Shown: positions 56,694 through 64,000 of the stretch, in pieces
Layout of the letters: each line of letters begins with the position of its first letter
Position numbering within the stretch: the stretch's first letter is position 1
Translations under genes and position numbers: made by a program
Notes under the pieces: generated by a model
Database searches by the model: none
The model's input: only the letters and a program-made list of their open reading frames with translations
What the model was told of the DNA's origin: nothing
Assembly: GCA_963833495.1 (NCBI GenBank)
Contig: CAWHYJ010000009.1
Coordinates: forward strand, 1-64,000
DNA length: 64,000 nt
Source: Fodinibacter sp963833495
GTDB lineage: Bacteria > Actinomycetota > Actinomycetes > Actinomycetales > Dermatophilaceae
Direction of reading: 5' to 3'

Positions 56694-59088
56694 TCATCGT
56701 GCCCCGATTCGGGCAATCGTCCACCGCTCGTCGCGTGGTGTCACGACGTGCACGTCACCGGTCAGCCTCACCGACGTGGCCCCGGCCCGGTCGTCGACGC
56801 AGGCACCGGCCCACACCTGCAGCTCGCCGGGCTCGACCACGCGCCGGCCGGAGCGGTCGGTGAAGGCCAGCCGCGCGGGCGGCACCGTGAAGGTGACCTC
56901 GGCCGACGCACCCGCCTCGAGGTGCACCCGGTGGAAGCCGAGCAGCTGGGCCACCGGGCGGGTGAGCGAGCCGACGACGTCGCGGCCGTAGAGCTGCACG
57001 ACGTCGGCGCCGGCCCGGGCGCCGGTGTTGGTCACCCGCACCCGGGCGACCACCGGCTCGCACGTCGTGGTGGCGTGCACCTCGAGCAGCTCGCGCCGGA
57101 ACGAGGTGTAGGACAGGCCGTGCCCGAACGGCAGGGCCGGCGCGGTCGCCAGGTTGGTGACGTCGCCGTCGCCCCCCAGCGCCGGGTGCAGGTAGGTGTA
57201 GGGCTGCGCGCCGACCGACCGCGGCAGGCTCACCGGCAGCCGCCCCGACGGGTTGACCCGCCCGGACAGCACGCCGGCCACCGCGGCACCGCCCTCCTCG
57301 CCGGGGAAGAACGCCTGCACGACGGCGGCACAGCGGTCGAGCGCCCAGCCGACGGCGTACGGCCGGCCGGTGAGCAGCACGAGCACCACCGGGGTGCCCG
57401 TGTCGAGCACGGCCTCGACCAGCCGGCGCTGCACGCCGGGCAGCTCGAGGTCGTCGCGGTCGCAGCCCTCCCCGACGGTGCCGCGCCCGAAGAGCCCGGA
57501 CTGGTCGCCGACGACGACCACGGCGACCTCCGCAGCGGGCGGCGGCCGCCACGGCATCCGGGATGCCGGTGACGTCGCCGTCGTCGACGCCGCACCCGAG
57601 CGCCACGCTGAGCCGCGGCGCTCGGCCACTCACCGGCGAGCGCCTCGCGCACGGTCGGCACGTCGATGCCGACCGCGGTGCCCGGGTGCTGCGGGATGAC
57701 GTGGTTGACGAAGGAGTAGCAGCCGAACAGCGCCTCGATGCGGTCGGCGTTCGGGCCGATGACGGCCACCGTGGCGGGCCGCTCGAGCGGGAGGATGCCG
57801 TCGTTGGCCAGGAGCACCACCGACTCCTCCGCCAGCCGGGCCGCGACCTCGCGGTGCTGCGGCCCGTCGAGCTCGACGTGCTGCCGGCGGCGCCTCCTCG
57901 AACGTGGCGTCGAGCAGCCCGAGCTCCTCCTTCTGGGCCAGCGCGCGCAGCACCGCGCGGTCGACCAGCGCCTCGTCGACCCGGCCGTCGCGCACGGCGG
58001 CGGCGAGCGGCGCGAGGTAGGCGTCGCCGGTGGGCAGCTCGATGTCGACGCCGGCGGCGAGCGCCAGGGCGGCCGCCTCGCCGAGGTCGGCCGCGACGTG
58101 GTGCAGCAGGTGCAGGAAGGCCACCCCGAAGTAGTCGGCGACGACCGTGCCGTCGAAGCCCCAGCGCTCGCGCAGCACCCCGGTGAGCAGGTCGGGGTCG
58201 GCGGCGACGGGCAGCCCGTCGATCTCGGCGTAGGAGTGCATGACCGACCGCGCCCCGCCGTCGAGCACCGCCATCTCGAACGGCACGAGCAGCACGTCGG
58301 CGAGCTCGCGCGGGCCGGCGTGCACCGGCGCGAAGTTGCGCCCGGCCTGCGACGCCGAGTAGCCGACGAAGTGCTTGAGCGTGGCGTGCACACCGGTCGA
58401 CTGCAGCCCGCGCACGTAGGACGCGCCGACGGTGCCGACGAGGTAGGGGTCCTCGGCGATGCACTCGTCGACGCGGCCCCAGCGCGGGTCGCGCACGACG
58501 TCGAGCACCGGCGCCAGGCCCTGGTGGATGCCGAGCGTGCGCATCGAGGCCGCCGATCAGCGGCGCCCATCTCCTCGACCAGCTCGGGGTCGAAGGCCGC
58601 CCCCCAGGCCAGCGGGGTCGGGAAGGTGGCGGCGGTCCAGGCGGCCAGGCCGGTGAGGCACTCCTCGTGCACCAGGGCGGGGATGCCGAGCCGGGTGTCG
58701 GTGACCAGCCGGCGCTGCCACGTCCCACAGCCACCGGGCCCGCTCGACCGGGTCGACCGGGCGCGTGCCGTACGGCCGGGTCAGGTGCCCCAGCCCGTGC
58801 CGGCTGGCCTCGTCGAGACCGGCGGCCTCGGCGAACTCGCCCTGCAGCGGGGCGACCGCCTCGCCGTCACCCTTGTCCCAGTAGCCGACGAGCTGGGCGA
58901 GCTTCTCTTCCAACGTCATCCGGTGGAGCAGGTCGACCACGCGTGGCGTGGCGTCGGAGCCGTCCGGTGCGTCGGCAGCGGTCGCAGTGGCGGGCTGGGT
59001 CGTGGTCGGGCTGGGTCGTGGTCACGGTCCGGTCCTTGGGGGGTTCGGTGGTCGAGGGTGCGGTGGTCGCCTGGGCACGGGTGCTCAT
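56694..59088 (-). pseudogene. GH3 beta-glycosidase (beta-xylosidase-like), multiple frameshifts
   Basis: Glycoside hydrolase family 3 enzyme, probably releasing xylose or glucose from oligosaccharides. Seen in order but in changing frames: VVDLLHRMTLEEKLAQLVGYWD, GLAAWTAATFPTPLAWGAAFD, HQGLAPVLDVVRDPRWGRVDECIAEDPYLV, catalytic-nucleophile region FDGTVVADYFGVAFL, the second domain with EESVVLLANDGILPLERP, and the fibronectin-like C-terminus ending TGDVHVVTPRDERW. Extra bases near 58716, 58560, 58552, 57892, 57625 and 57540, plus a 16-base tandem duplication near the N-terminus, account for all shifts and give 790 residues. ATG overlaps the permease stop. No secretion signal is apparent. Confidence 0.85.
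58991..59022 (-). repeat. 16-bp tandem duplication in the GH3 N-terminus
   Basis: CGGGCTGGGTCGTGGT occurs twice back to back (58991-59006 and 59007-59022). Sixteen is not a multiple of three, so the second copy shifts the frame after codon 28 of the glycosidase; one copy would restore it. Unlike the other shifts this one is not a single base. Confidence 0.85.
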
Positions 59089-59977
59089 CCCTTCACCGCA
59101 CCCTGCAGGCCGTTGACGATCCGCCGCTGCATCGCGAGGAAGAAGACCAGGGCCGGGATCATCGCCAGGGTGGTGAAGGCGAAGACCCCCGCGGTGTCGG
59201 AGGAGTACTGCGAGGAGAAGTCGGCGACCCCGAGGGGCAGCGTCTTCATGTCACCCTGCAGCAGGAGCAGGGGCAGCAGGTAGGCGTTCCACGAGGCGAC
59301 GAAGGCGAGCACCCCGACGGTCACCACCCCGGGGCCGGAGAGCGGCACGATGACCCGCCAGAAGACCTGGATGCGCGAGGCGCCGTCGATGAACGCGGCC
59401 TCCTCGAGCTCGTTGGGGATCGCCATGAGGAACGGCCGCAGGATGATGATCGTCACCGGCAGCGCGAAGGCGGCCTGCGGCAGCGCGACCCCCCACCACG
59501 TGTTCCCGAGGTGCAGCTGGCGGGTGATGATGATGAACAGCGGGATGATCGCGACCGTCGCCGGGAACAGCAGGCCCAGCACGAACACCATGTAGAGCGG
59601 CTCGCGCCAGCGGAACCGGTAGCGCGCCAGCGGGTAGGCCGCCATCAGCCCGAACACGACCGCGACCACGGTGGTCACCAGCGCGATCACCGTCGAGTTC
59701 AGGGCGTAGCGCCAGAAGCTCGCGCTGGTGAGCACCCGCTGGTAGTTCTCGAGCACCCACGGGTTCGGGCAGCCCGGCCGGCGACTCGGCCAGCTGGGCG
59801 TTGGTGCGGAAGCCCGCCGAGCACGGCGTACAGCACCGGCCCGAGGGTGACCGCGACGACGATCAGGGCGACGAACCAGACCAGCGGCGAGCCGCCGCGA
59901 TCGGGGCCCGAGGCCCGGGGCTTGCGGAGCACCGCGGGAGCCGAGGCGGTGGGCGGGGTGACCACGGGCACGCTCAT
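59085..59977 (-). pseudogene. Sugar ABC permease (MalG type), two frameshifts
   Basis: Inner-membrane component of a carbohydrate importer with the EAA loop of CUT1 permeases: IPNELEEAAFIDGASRIQVFWRVIVPLSGPGVVTVG. Six helices expected; VTLGPVLYAVLGG is the first. The N-terminal 60 residues are in a different frame from the rest; extra bases near 59812 and 59772 explain it, giving 296 residues. ATG overlaps the previous permease stop (ATGA), and its stop overlaps the GH3 start. Confidence 0.87.
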
Positions 59978-60997
59978 CGGACCCTCCTTGACCCGGCATC
60001 CGCCTGCGCGACGTCGCGGCGCAGGACGAAGAACTGGTAGAGCACGGCCAGCACGAGCGCCACCGCGAAGAGGATGACGGATGCCGCGGTGGCGATGCCG
60101 TAGTTGTAGCGCTTGGTGCCCTCGGTGATGAGGAACGTGGCCATCGTCGTTGGTCGAGTTGGCCGGTCCGCCACCGGTGAGGATCCACACCATGTCGAAG
60201 AGCTGGATCGCGCCGATCATCGACAGGAACCCCCAGGTGCGGATGGTGGGGCCGAGCAGCGGCACGGTGACCCAACGCTGCACCTGCCACCACGACGCCC
60301 CGTCGATCTGGGCCGCCTCCATCAGCTCGTCGGGCACGCCCTGCAGGCCGGCGAGGAACAGCAGCACCGCCAGGCCGAGGTACTTCCAGGTGAGCACGAC
60401 GAAGACCGTGTAGAGGGCGACCTCGGGGGTGCCGAGCCAGCCCTGCTCGGGGCCGGAGATGCCGACCGCACCGAGCACGGTGTCGACGACGCCGTACTCG
60501 GGCTGCAGCAGCTGCAGCCACACGACGCCGGCGATCACCTCGGACAGCACGTAGGGCACGAAGATGATGGTGCGCAGCACGCCCTGCCCGCGCATCCGGC
60601 GGTTGAGCAGCAGCGCGATCGCCAGCCCGACGGGCAGCTGCATGAGGATCGACAGCACGACGATGGTCATGTTGTGCCGGAAGGCGTCGGTGAAGACCTC
60701 GTTGGTCAGCACCGACACGTAGTTCTGCAGGCCGACGAAGTCGACCAGTGGGCCGAAGCCCTTCCAGCGGTAGAGCGAGAACTGCACCGCCCGCACGATC
60801 GGCCAGACGACGAAGACCGAGAACAGCAGCAGCGCCGGCCCGACGAAGAACGCGATCTCGGCCGCCATCCGCAGCGAGGCGCGGCGCCCGCCGGGGCGGC
60901 CCCGACGCCCCGTCGGCCGTGCGGGTGCACGACCGACGGCGGCGTCGGGGACGGGGGCCACACCGCCGGCGACGGCGGTTCCGGTCTTCGAGCTCAC
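59974..60997 (-). pseudogene. Sugar ABC permease (MalF type), one frameshift
   Basis: MalF-type partner permease: SLRMAAEIAFFVGPALLLFSVFVVWPIVRAVQFSLYRWKGFG, then VLTNEVFTDAFRHNMTIVVLSILMQLPVGLAIALLL and the EAA loop VPDELMEAAQIDGASWWQVQRWVTVPLLGPTIR. The reading frame is disturbed after GGGPANS near 60150, where one extra base lets the frame continue TTMATFLITEGTKRYNYGIATAASVILFAVALVLAVLYQFFVLRRD. Repaired length 340. The GTG start overlaps the binding-protein stop (GTGA). Confidence 0.87.
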
Positions 60998-62306
60998 TTC
61001 TCGGCGTCCGCCGCCTGCTGCGTCTTCTTCACGATGTCCTGCGGGCTGGCCTTGCCCGCGAACATCAGCGCGATCTCGTCGTTCATCGCGCCGCCGACGG
61101 ACTGGCCGAAGGCGGTGTCGAAGTAGAGCTGCACGTACGGTGCCTCGTCGCGGACCTTGAGCAGGCCACCGAGGGCCGGGTCCTTGACCGAGTCGCCCGC
61201 GGCGGGGTTGGTCGGCAGGCCCATGTCGCGCTCGGCGAAGCCCTGCTGGACCTTGTCGGAGAGCAGGTACTTGACGAAGTCGACCGCGGCGTCGAGGTGC
61301 GTCCTTCGAGACGGCCCAGGCGTCACCGCCACCGAGGGCTGCGCTCTGGTCGCCCTGCCCGCCGGGGACGGTCGGGAACGGGAACCAGCCGGTGTTCTCG
61401 CCCAGGCCCTTCTTGTCGGCGGTCAGGCCCTGCATGACGCCGGGCTCCCAGTGGCCCTGCATCTCCATCGCGACCTTGCCGGTGGCGAGCAGGCCGGAGG
61501 CGCTCGTCGGGCCGGTCTGCGCGGGGGTGGACAGGAAGCCCTTGTTGAACGGCGTGCTGCGCGAGGATCTTCTGCACGTCCTCGCCGGCCTTGATGAAGC
61601 ACTGGTCGGAGAAGTCCAGGCTCTTCACGGCATCCTGCAGCACCTGCTTGGGGCACTCGCGCAGCGCGGTGTAGTACCAGTAGTGCGCGGCCGGCCACTT
61701 GTCGCCCGCACCCACCGACACGGGGTCGATGCCCGCGGCCTTGAGCTTGTCGACGGCGGCGAAGAGCTCGTCCATGGTGGTCGGGGCGGCCGTGATGCCG
61801 GCCTTCTCGAAGAGCGACTTGTTGTACCAGAAGCCGACGACGCCCACCGAGAACGGCAGCGCGTAGGTCTTGCCGTCGACCTGCCAGCCGGCCACCGAGC
61901 CGCCGATGGTGTCGATGACGTCCTTGGCCGGCTCGGAGATGTCCTTGGTCAGGTTGGCCTCGACGTGGTCGGCCAGCTCGCCGCCGCCGCGCTCCATGTA
62001 GACGTCGGGGGCGTCGCCGCTCTGGAAGGCCGCGTCGAGCTTGGTGAGCATGTCCTCGTGCTGCATCGCGTTGACCTGCACCTTGACGCCCGGGTGCGCG
62101 GCCTCGAAGTCCTTGGCGACCGTGTCGTAGTAGGCCTTGCCGGGGTCGGTGTTGGAGTTGTGCCACCACGTGATGGTCACCGGGCCGCTGGACCCGCCGG
62201 ACTTGCTGGTGCTGTCGCTGCTGGTCTCGCTGCCCGTTCCGCAGGCGGCCAGGACGGCCATCGCCGCGCCGACCGCGACGGCCCGTACCACCGTTGTCGT
62301 TCTCAT
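60994..62306 (-). pseudogene. Sugar ABC substrate-binding lipoprotein, two frameshifts
   Basis: Extracellular solute-binding protein family 1. Lipoprotein signal MRTTTVVRAVAVGAAMAVLAAC ends in the lipobox LAAC at residue 22. Then ITWWHNSNTDPGKAYYDTVAKDFEAAHPGVKVQV, AAFQSGDAPDVYMERGGGELADH, and YALPFSVGVVGFWYNKSLFEKAGI. Extra bases near 61556 and 61299 separate three frames; the repaired product has 436 residues, ending AGKASPQDIVKKTQQAADAEK. The ligand is probably a xylo- or related oligosaccharide judging from neighbours. GAGGAG eight bases upstream supports the start. Confidence 0.88.
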
Positions 62307-62384
62307 CTGGTTGCGCTCCTCGCCGTTGAGAGAGTGGGGATGTGCGGACACGCTGGCATCGGACGCCGGTCGTGTCAATCGTTT

Positions 62385-62400
62385 TCGATAACGTTATCGA
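62385..62400. promoter_or_regulatory. LacI-type operator upstream of the ABC operon
   Basis: TCGATAACGTTATCGA is a perfect 16-base palindrome of the classic LacI-family type, in the 136-base gap between the divergent binding-protein and deacetylase genes. The half-site matches the weaker site before the LacI gene at 55.4 kb. Confidence 0.85.
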
Positions 62401-62442
62401 CACGCGGACGGATTCGCGACCGCAGCAGCACAGGAGGATGCC

Positions 62443-63085
62443 GTGGCACCGACGCCCGACCCGGTCGTGACGGCATCAGGCCGTGGGCGGGTGGCCGCCC
62501 TCACCCTCGACGACGGGCCCAACGGCGAGGCCACGCTGGCCCTGCTGGACCTGTTCGCCGCCCACGGGGTGCGGGCGACCTTCTGCGTGGTCGGGGCCCA
62601 GGTGCGGGCCGCCGGAGGTGCCGACGTGCTGCGCCGCACGGTGGCCGAGGGTCACCACCTGGCCGCGCACGGCATGACCTTCGCCGACCAGGGCCCGTGG
62701 CACCCCGACCGCGTACGCGCCGACATCCGGGCCACCGTGGCCGTCATCCGCGACGCGATCGGCGACCCGACGGCGACTCGTGCCGTGGTTCCGGGCGCCC
62801 AACGGGTCCTGGGGTCGTTCGCCGGCGGTCGCGGTCGAGCTCGGCCTCCAGCCGCTCGGGGTCACGGGCACCATCGACGACTGGCGGACGCAGGACGTCG
62901 CCACGCTCGAGGCCAACCTGCGGGCCGCCATCCGCCCCGGCGGTCTCGTGCTGGCCCACGACGGCGGGGGCGACCGGTGGGGCACCGTGCAGGCGCTGAG
63001 CACCGTGCTGCCGCAGTGGCTGGATGCCGGGTGGCAGTTCACCCGCCCGGCGCACCCCGACCTCGACGCCGCCGGCGACCCGTAG
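62443..63085 (+). pseudogene. Polysaccharide (NodB-type) deacetylase, one frameshift
   Basis: Carbohydrate esterase family 4-like. Motifs: ALTLDDGPNGEATLALLDLFAAHGVRATFCVVG (metal-binding Asp pair region TLDDGP), GHHLAAHGMTFAD (the usual HTxxH is altered to AHGM), RAPNGSWG, and the C-terminal LVLAHDGGGDRWGTVQALSTVLPQWLDAGW. An extra base near 62782 shifts the frame before WFRAPNGSWG; repaired length 213. GTG start with AGGAGG five bases upstream. Shares the operator region with the ABC operon; it may act on xylan side groups, which is inferred. No signal peptide seen. Confidence 0.8.
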
Positions 63086-63103
63086 GTCGCCGGCGGCGTC
63101 GAG
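63062..63103. terminator. Bidirectional terminator hairpin
   Basis: Perfect 19-base arms (63062-63080 and 63085-63103) with loop CGTA. The deacetylase stop codon TAG overlaps the loop, and the GH32 stop follows five bases after the right arm, so it can serve both converging genes. Confidence 0.85.
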
Positions 63104-63107
63104 CGGG

Positions 63108-64000
63108 TCACGGGCGGATCGGGGTGACCCTGACGTCGATCGCCTTGGCCGTGCCACCCACGGCGTAGGTCGCGACCCCCGTGGCGGACGCCGGCGGGAA
63201 GACCAGGTCGGTCACTGACACCTTCCCCCTCTCGGCCAGCACCTCCACCGAGCTGCGGTCGAGGTATGCCGTGAAGGTCACCTCGCCGTGTCGCACGGTC
63301 ACCGGCGCCTCCTCCACACTCGGGAAGAGCGGGTTGAACGCGACGTTACCGCTCCTGGTCCGGTCGACGACGAGCGTGCCGTCCCGACGCACCCCGATCC
63401 GGGTGCCCACCGAACCGTCGGCACTTCGCCGCACCACGACTCCGGCCTCCGATGCGCCTCCCATGTCCACCCGGACCTCGACCCGGGCCACCGCCGCGTT
63501 GAGCCCGGTCGGCTTCTCGCCCGGAGCGACCCGACGCACCTTCGCCTGCTGGTTGTCGCGGTTGACCAGTGCCTTGCGCACACCGGAGACCGGCTCCTGC
63601 CGCAGTCGCAGCCCGTCGTGCGAGGACACCAGCGACAGGGTGCGGGGCATCGTCATCTGGCCGCGCCAGGGGCTGGTGGGGACGTCACCTGCGTACTGCC
63701 AGTTGTTCATCCAGCTGATGACGGTGCGCTGGCTGTCGGGGAGACCGTTGAAGCTCACCCCGGCGTAGTTGTCGCGCCCGTAGTCGACCCACGAGGCCCG
63801 CTCGGTGCCGTTGCGGGCGGGAGCCGAGGCCAGCATGAACTGGTCGGCGAGGACGTGCCCCCAGCCACCGCTGTTGTGGTCCACGACCCGGATCCGGGCC
63901 GCCTTGCCCTGCAGGTCCGAGAGGTCCCACGAGGCCCAGTCGAGGGCCTCGCTGTCCGACCCCGTGCTGGAGCGCACCACCTCACCACCCACGACGAGGT
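63108..64000 (-). CDS. GH32 family glycosidase, C-terminal part (window edge)
   Basis: Incomplete at its N-terminal side: the frame is open at base 64000. The visible 297 residues include VVGGEVVRSSTGSDSEALDWASWDLSDLQGKAARIRVVDHNSGGWGHVLADQF, a carbohydrate-binding-like inserted module found in some levanase/sucrase-type proteins, and then the end of the GH32 catalytic domain (WVDYGRDNYAGVSFNGLPDSQRTVISWMNNWQYAGDVPTSPWRGQMTMPRTLSLVS) and a C-terminal beta-sandwich with VRVDMGGASEAGVVVRR and LDRSSVEVLAERGKVSVTDLVFPP. Fructan or sucrose is the expected substrate. The catalytic Asp region lies outside the window. Confidence 0.85.
   Translation of the reverse strand, partial: LVVGGEVVRSSTGSDSEALDWASWDLSDLQGKAARIRVVDHNSGGWGHVLADQFMLASAPARNGTERASWVDYGRDNYAGVSFNGLPDSQRTVISWMNNWQYAGDVPTSPWRGQMTMPRTLSLVSSHDGLRLRQEPVSGVRKALVNRDNQQAKVRRVAPGEKPTGLNAAVARVEVRVDMGGASEAGVVVRRSADGSVGTRIGVRRDGTLVVDRTRSGNVAFNPLFPSVEEAPVTVRHGEVTFTAYLDRSSVEVLAERGKVSVTDLVFPPASATGVATYAVGGTAKAIDVRVTPIRP

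Overview
The window is a 64-kb piece of a very GC-rich (about 72 %) actinobacterial chromosome. The long acidic NusG N-terminus, the rpmG-hadA-hadB order beside tRNA-Thr and tRNA-Met, the form of RpoB (about 1,160 residues ending in the usual LSRREPSSVE tail) and the fused mutase IcmF all fit a member of the Actinomycetes. A Micrococcales relative (Intrasporangiaceae-like) is my best guess, inferred from style and gene content only.

Layout. 1-8.8 kb (minus strand): the conserved transcription/translation block tRNA-Trp, secE, nusG, rplK, rplA, an inserted HdeD-like membrane protein gene, rplJ with a probable L10 leader and attenuator, rplL, and rpoB, which lacks only its last codons at the window edge. 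9-17.8 kb: a PLP aminotransferase, a DUF5709 protein, adenosine deaminase, a 124-bp long palindrome, an HTH protein, murB, hadB, hadA, rpmG, tRNA-Met, tRNA-Thr, a metal-receptor-like protein, an SDR and endonuclease IV. 17.9-21.8 kb: a minus-strand run of a ClC channel, a YrhK-like membrane protein, glutamate decarboxylase and a small membrane protein, which looks like an acid-stress locus. 21.9-31.4 kb: fused isobutyryl-CoA mutase, a phosphotransferase, aroQ, a DUF4173 membrane protein, a two-component system and a GlxA-type regulator. 31.5-41.0 kb: a complete form II CO-dehydrogenase-like molybdenum hydroxylase cluster (mocA, two DUF202 genes, moxR, coxE, xdhC, coxS, coxL, coxM, coxG). 41.0-52.8 kb: a TetR/F420-reductase-like pair with two matching operators, a 1,835-residue single-chain acyl-CoA carboxylase, a Vps62-membrane fusion protein, a membrane protein and an AI-2E-type permease. 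53.0-62.4 kb: a co-directional pentose/alditol unit (sugar ABC transporter, GH3 glycosidase, xylose isomerase, LacI regulator, alditol oxidase) with LacI-type operators, followed by a polysaccharide deacetylase and the C-terminal part of a GH32 enzyme.

Two features stand out. First, genes at 28.2-40.0 kb and 56.7-62.8 kb carry roughly 40 single-base frameshifts. Almost all can be repaired by removing one extra G that sits before a C on the + strand, and repaired lengths come out as whole codons. Genes outside those two zones, including a 5.5-kb one, are intact. I read this as clustered sequence or assembly error rather than gene decay, but it needs reads to settle. Second, several intergenic regions hold long, well-formed inverted repeats; two of them (39.5 and 50.3 kb) share the same arm sequence and form a dispersed repeat family.
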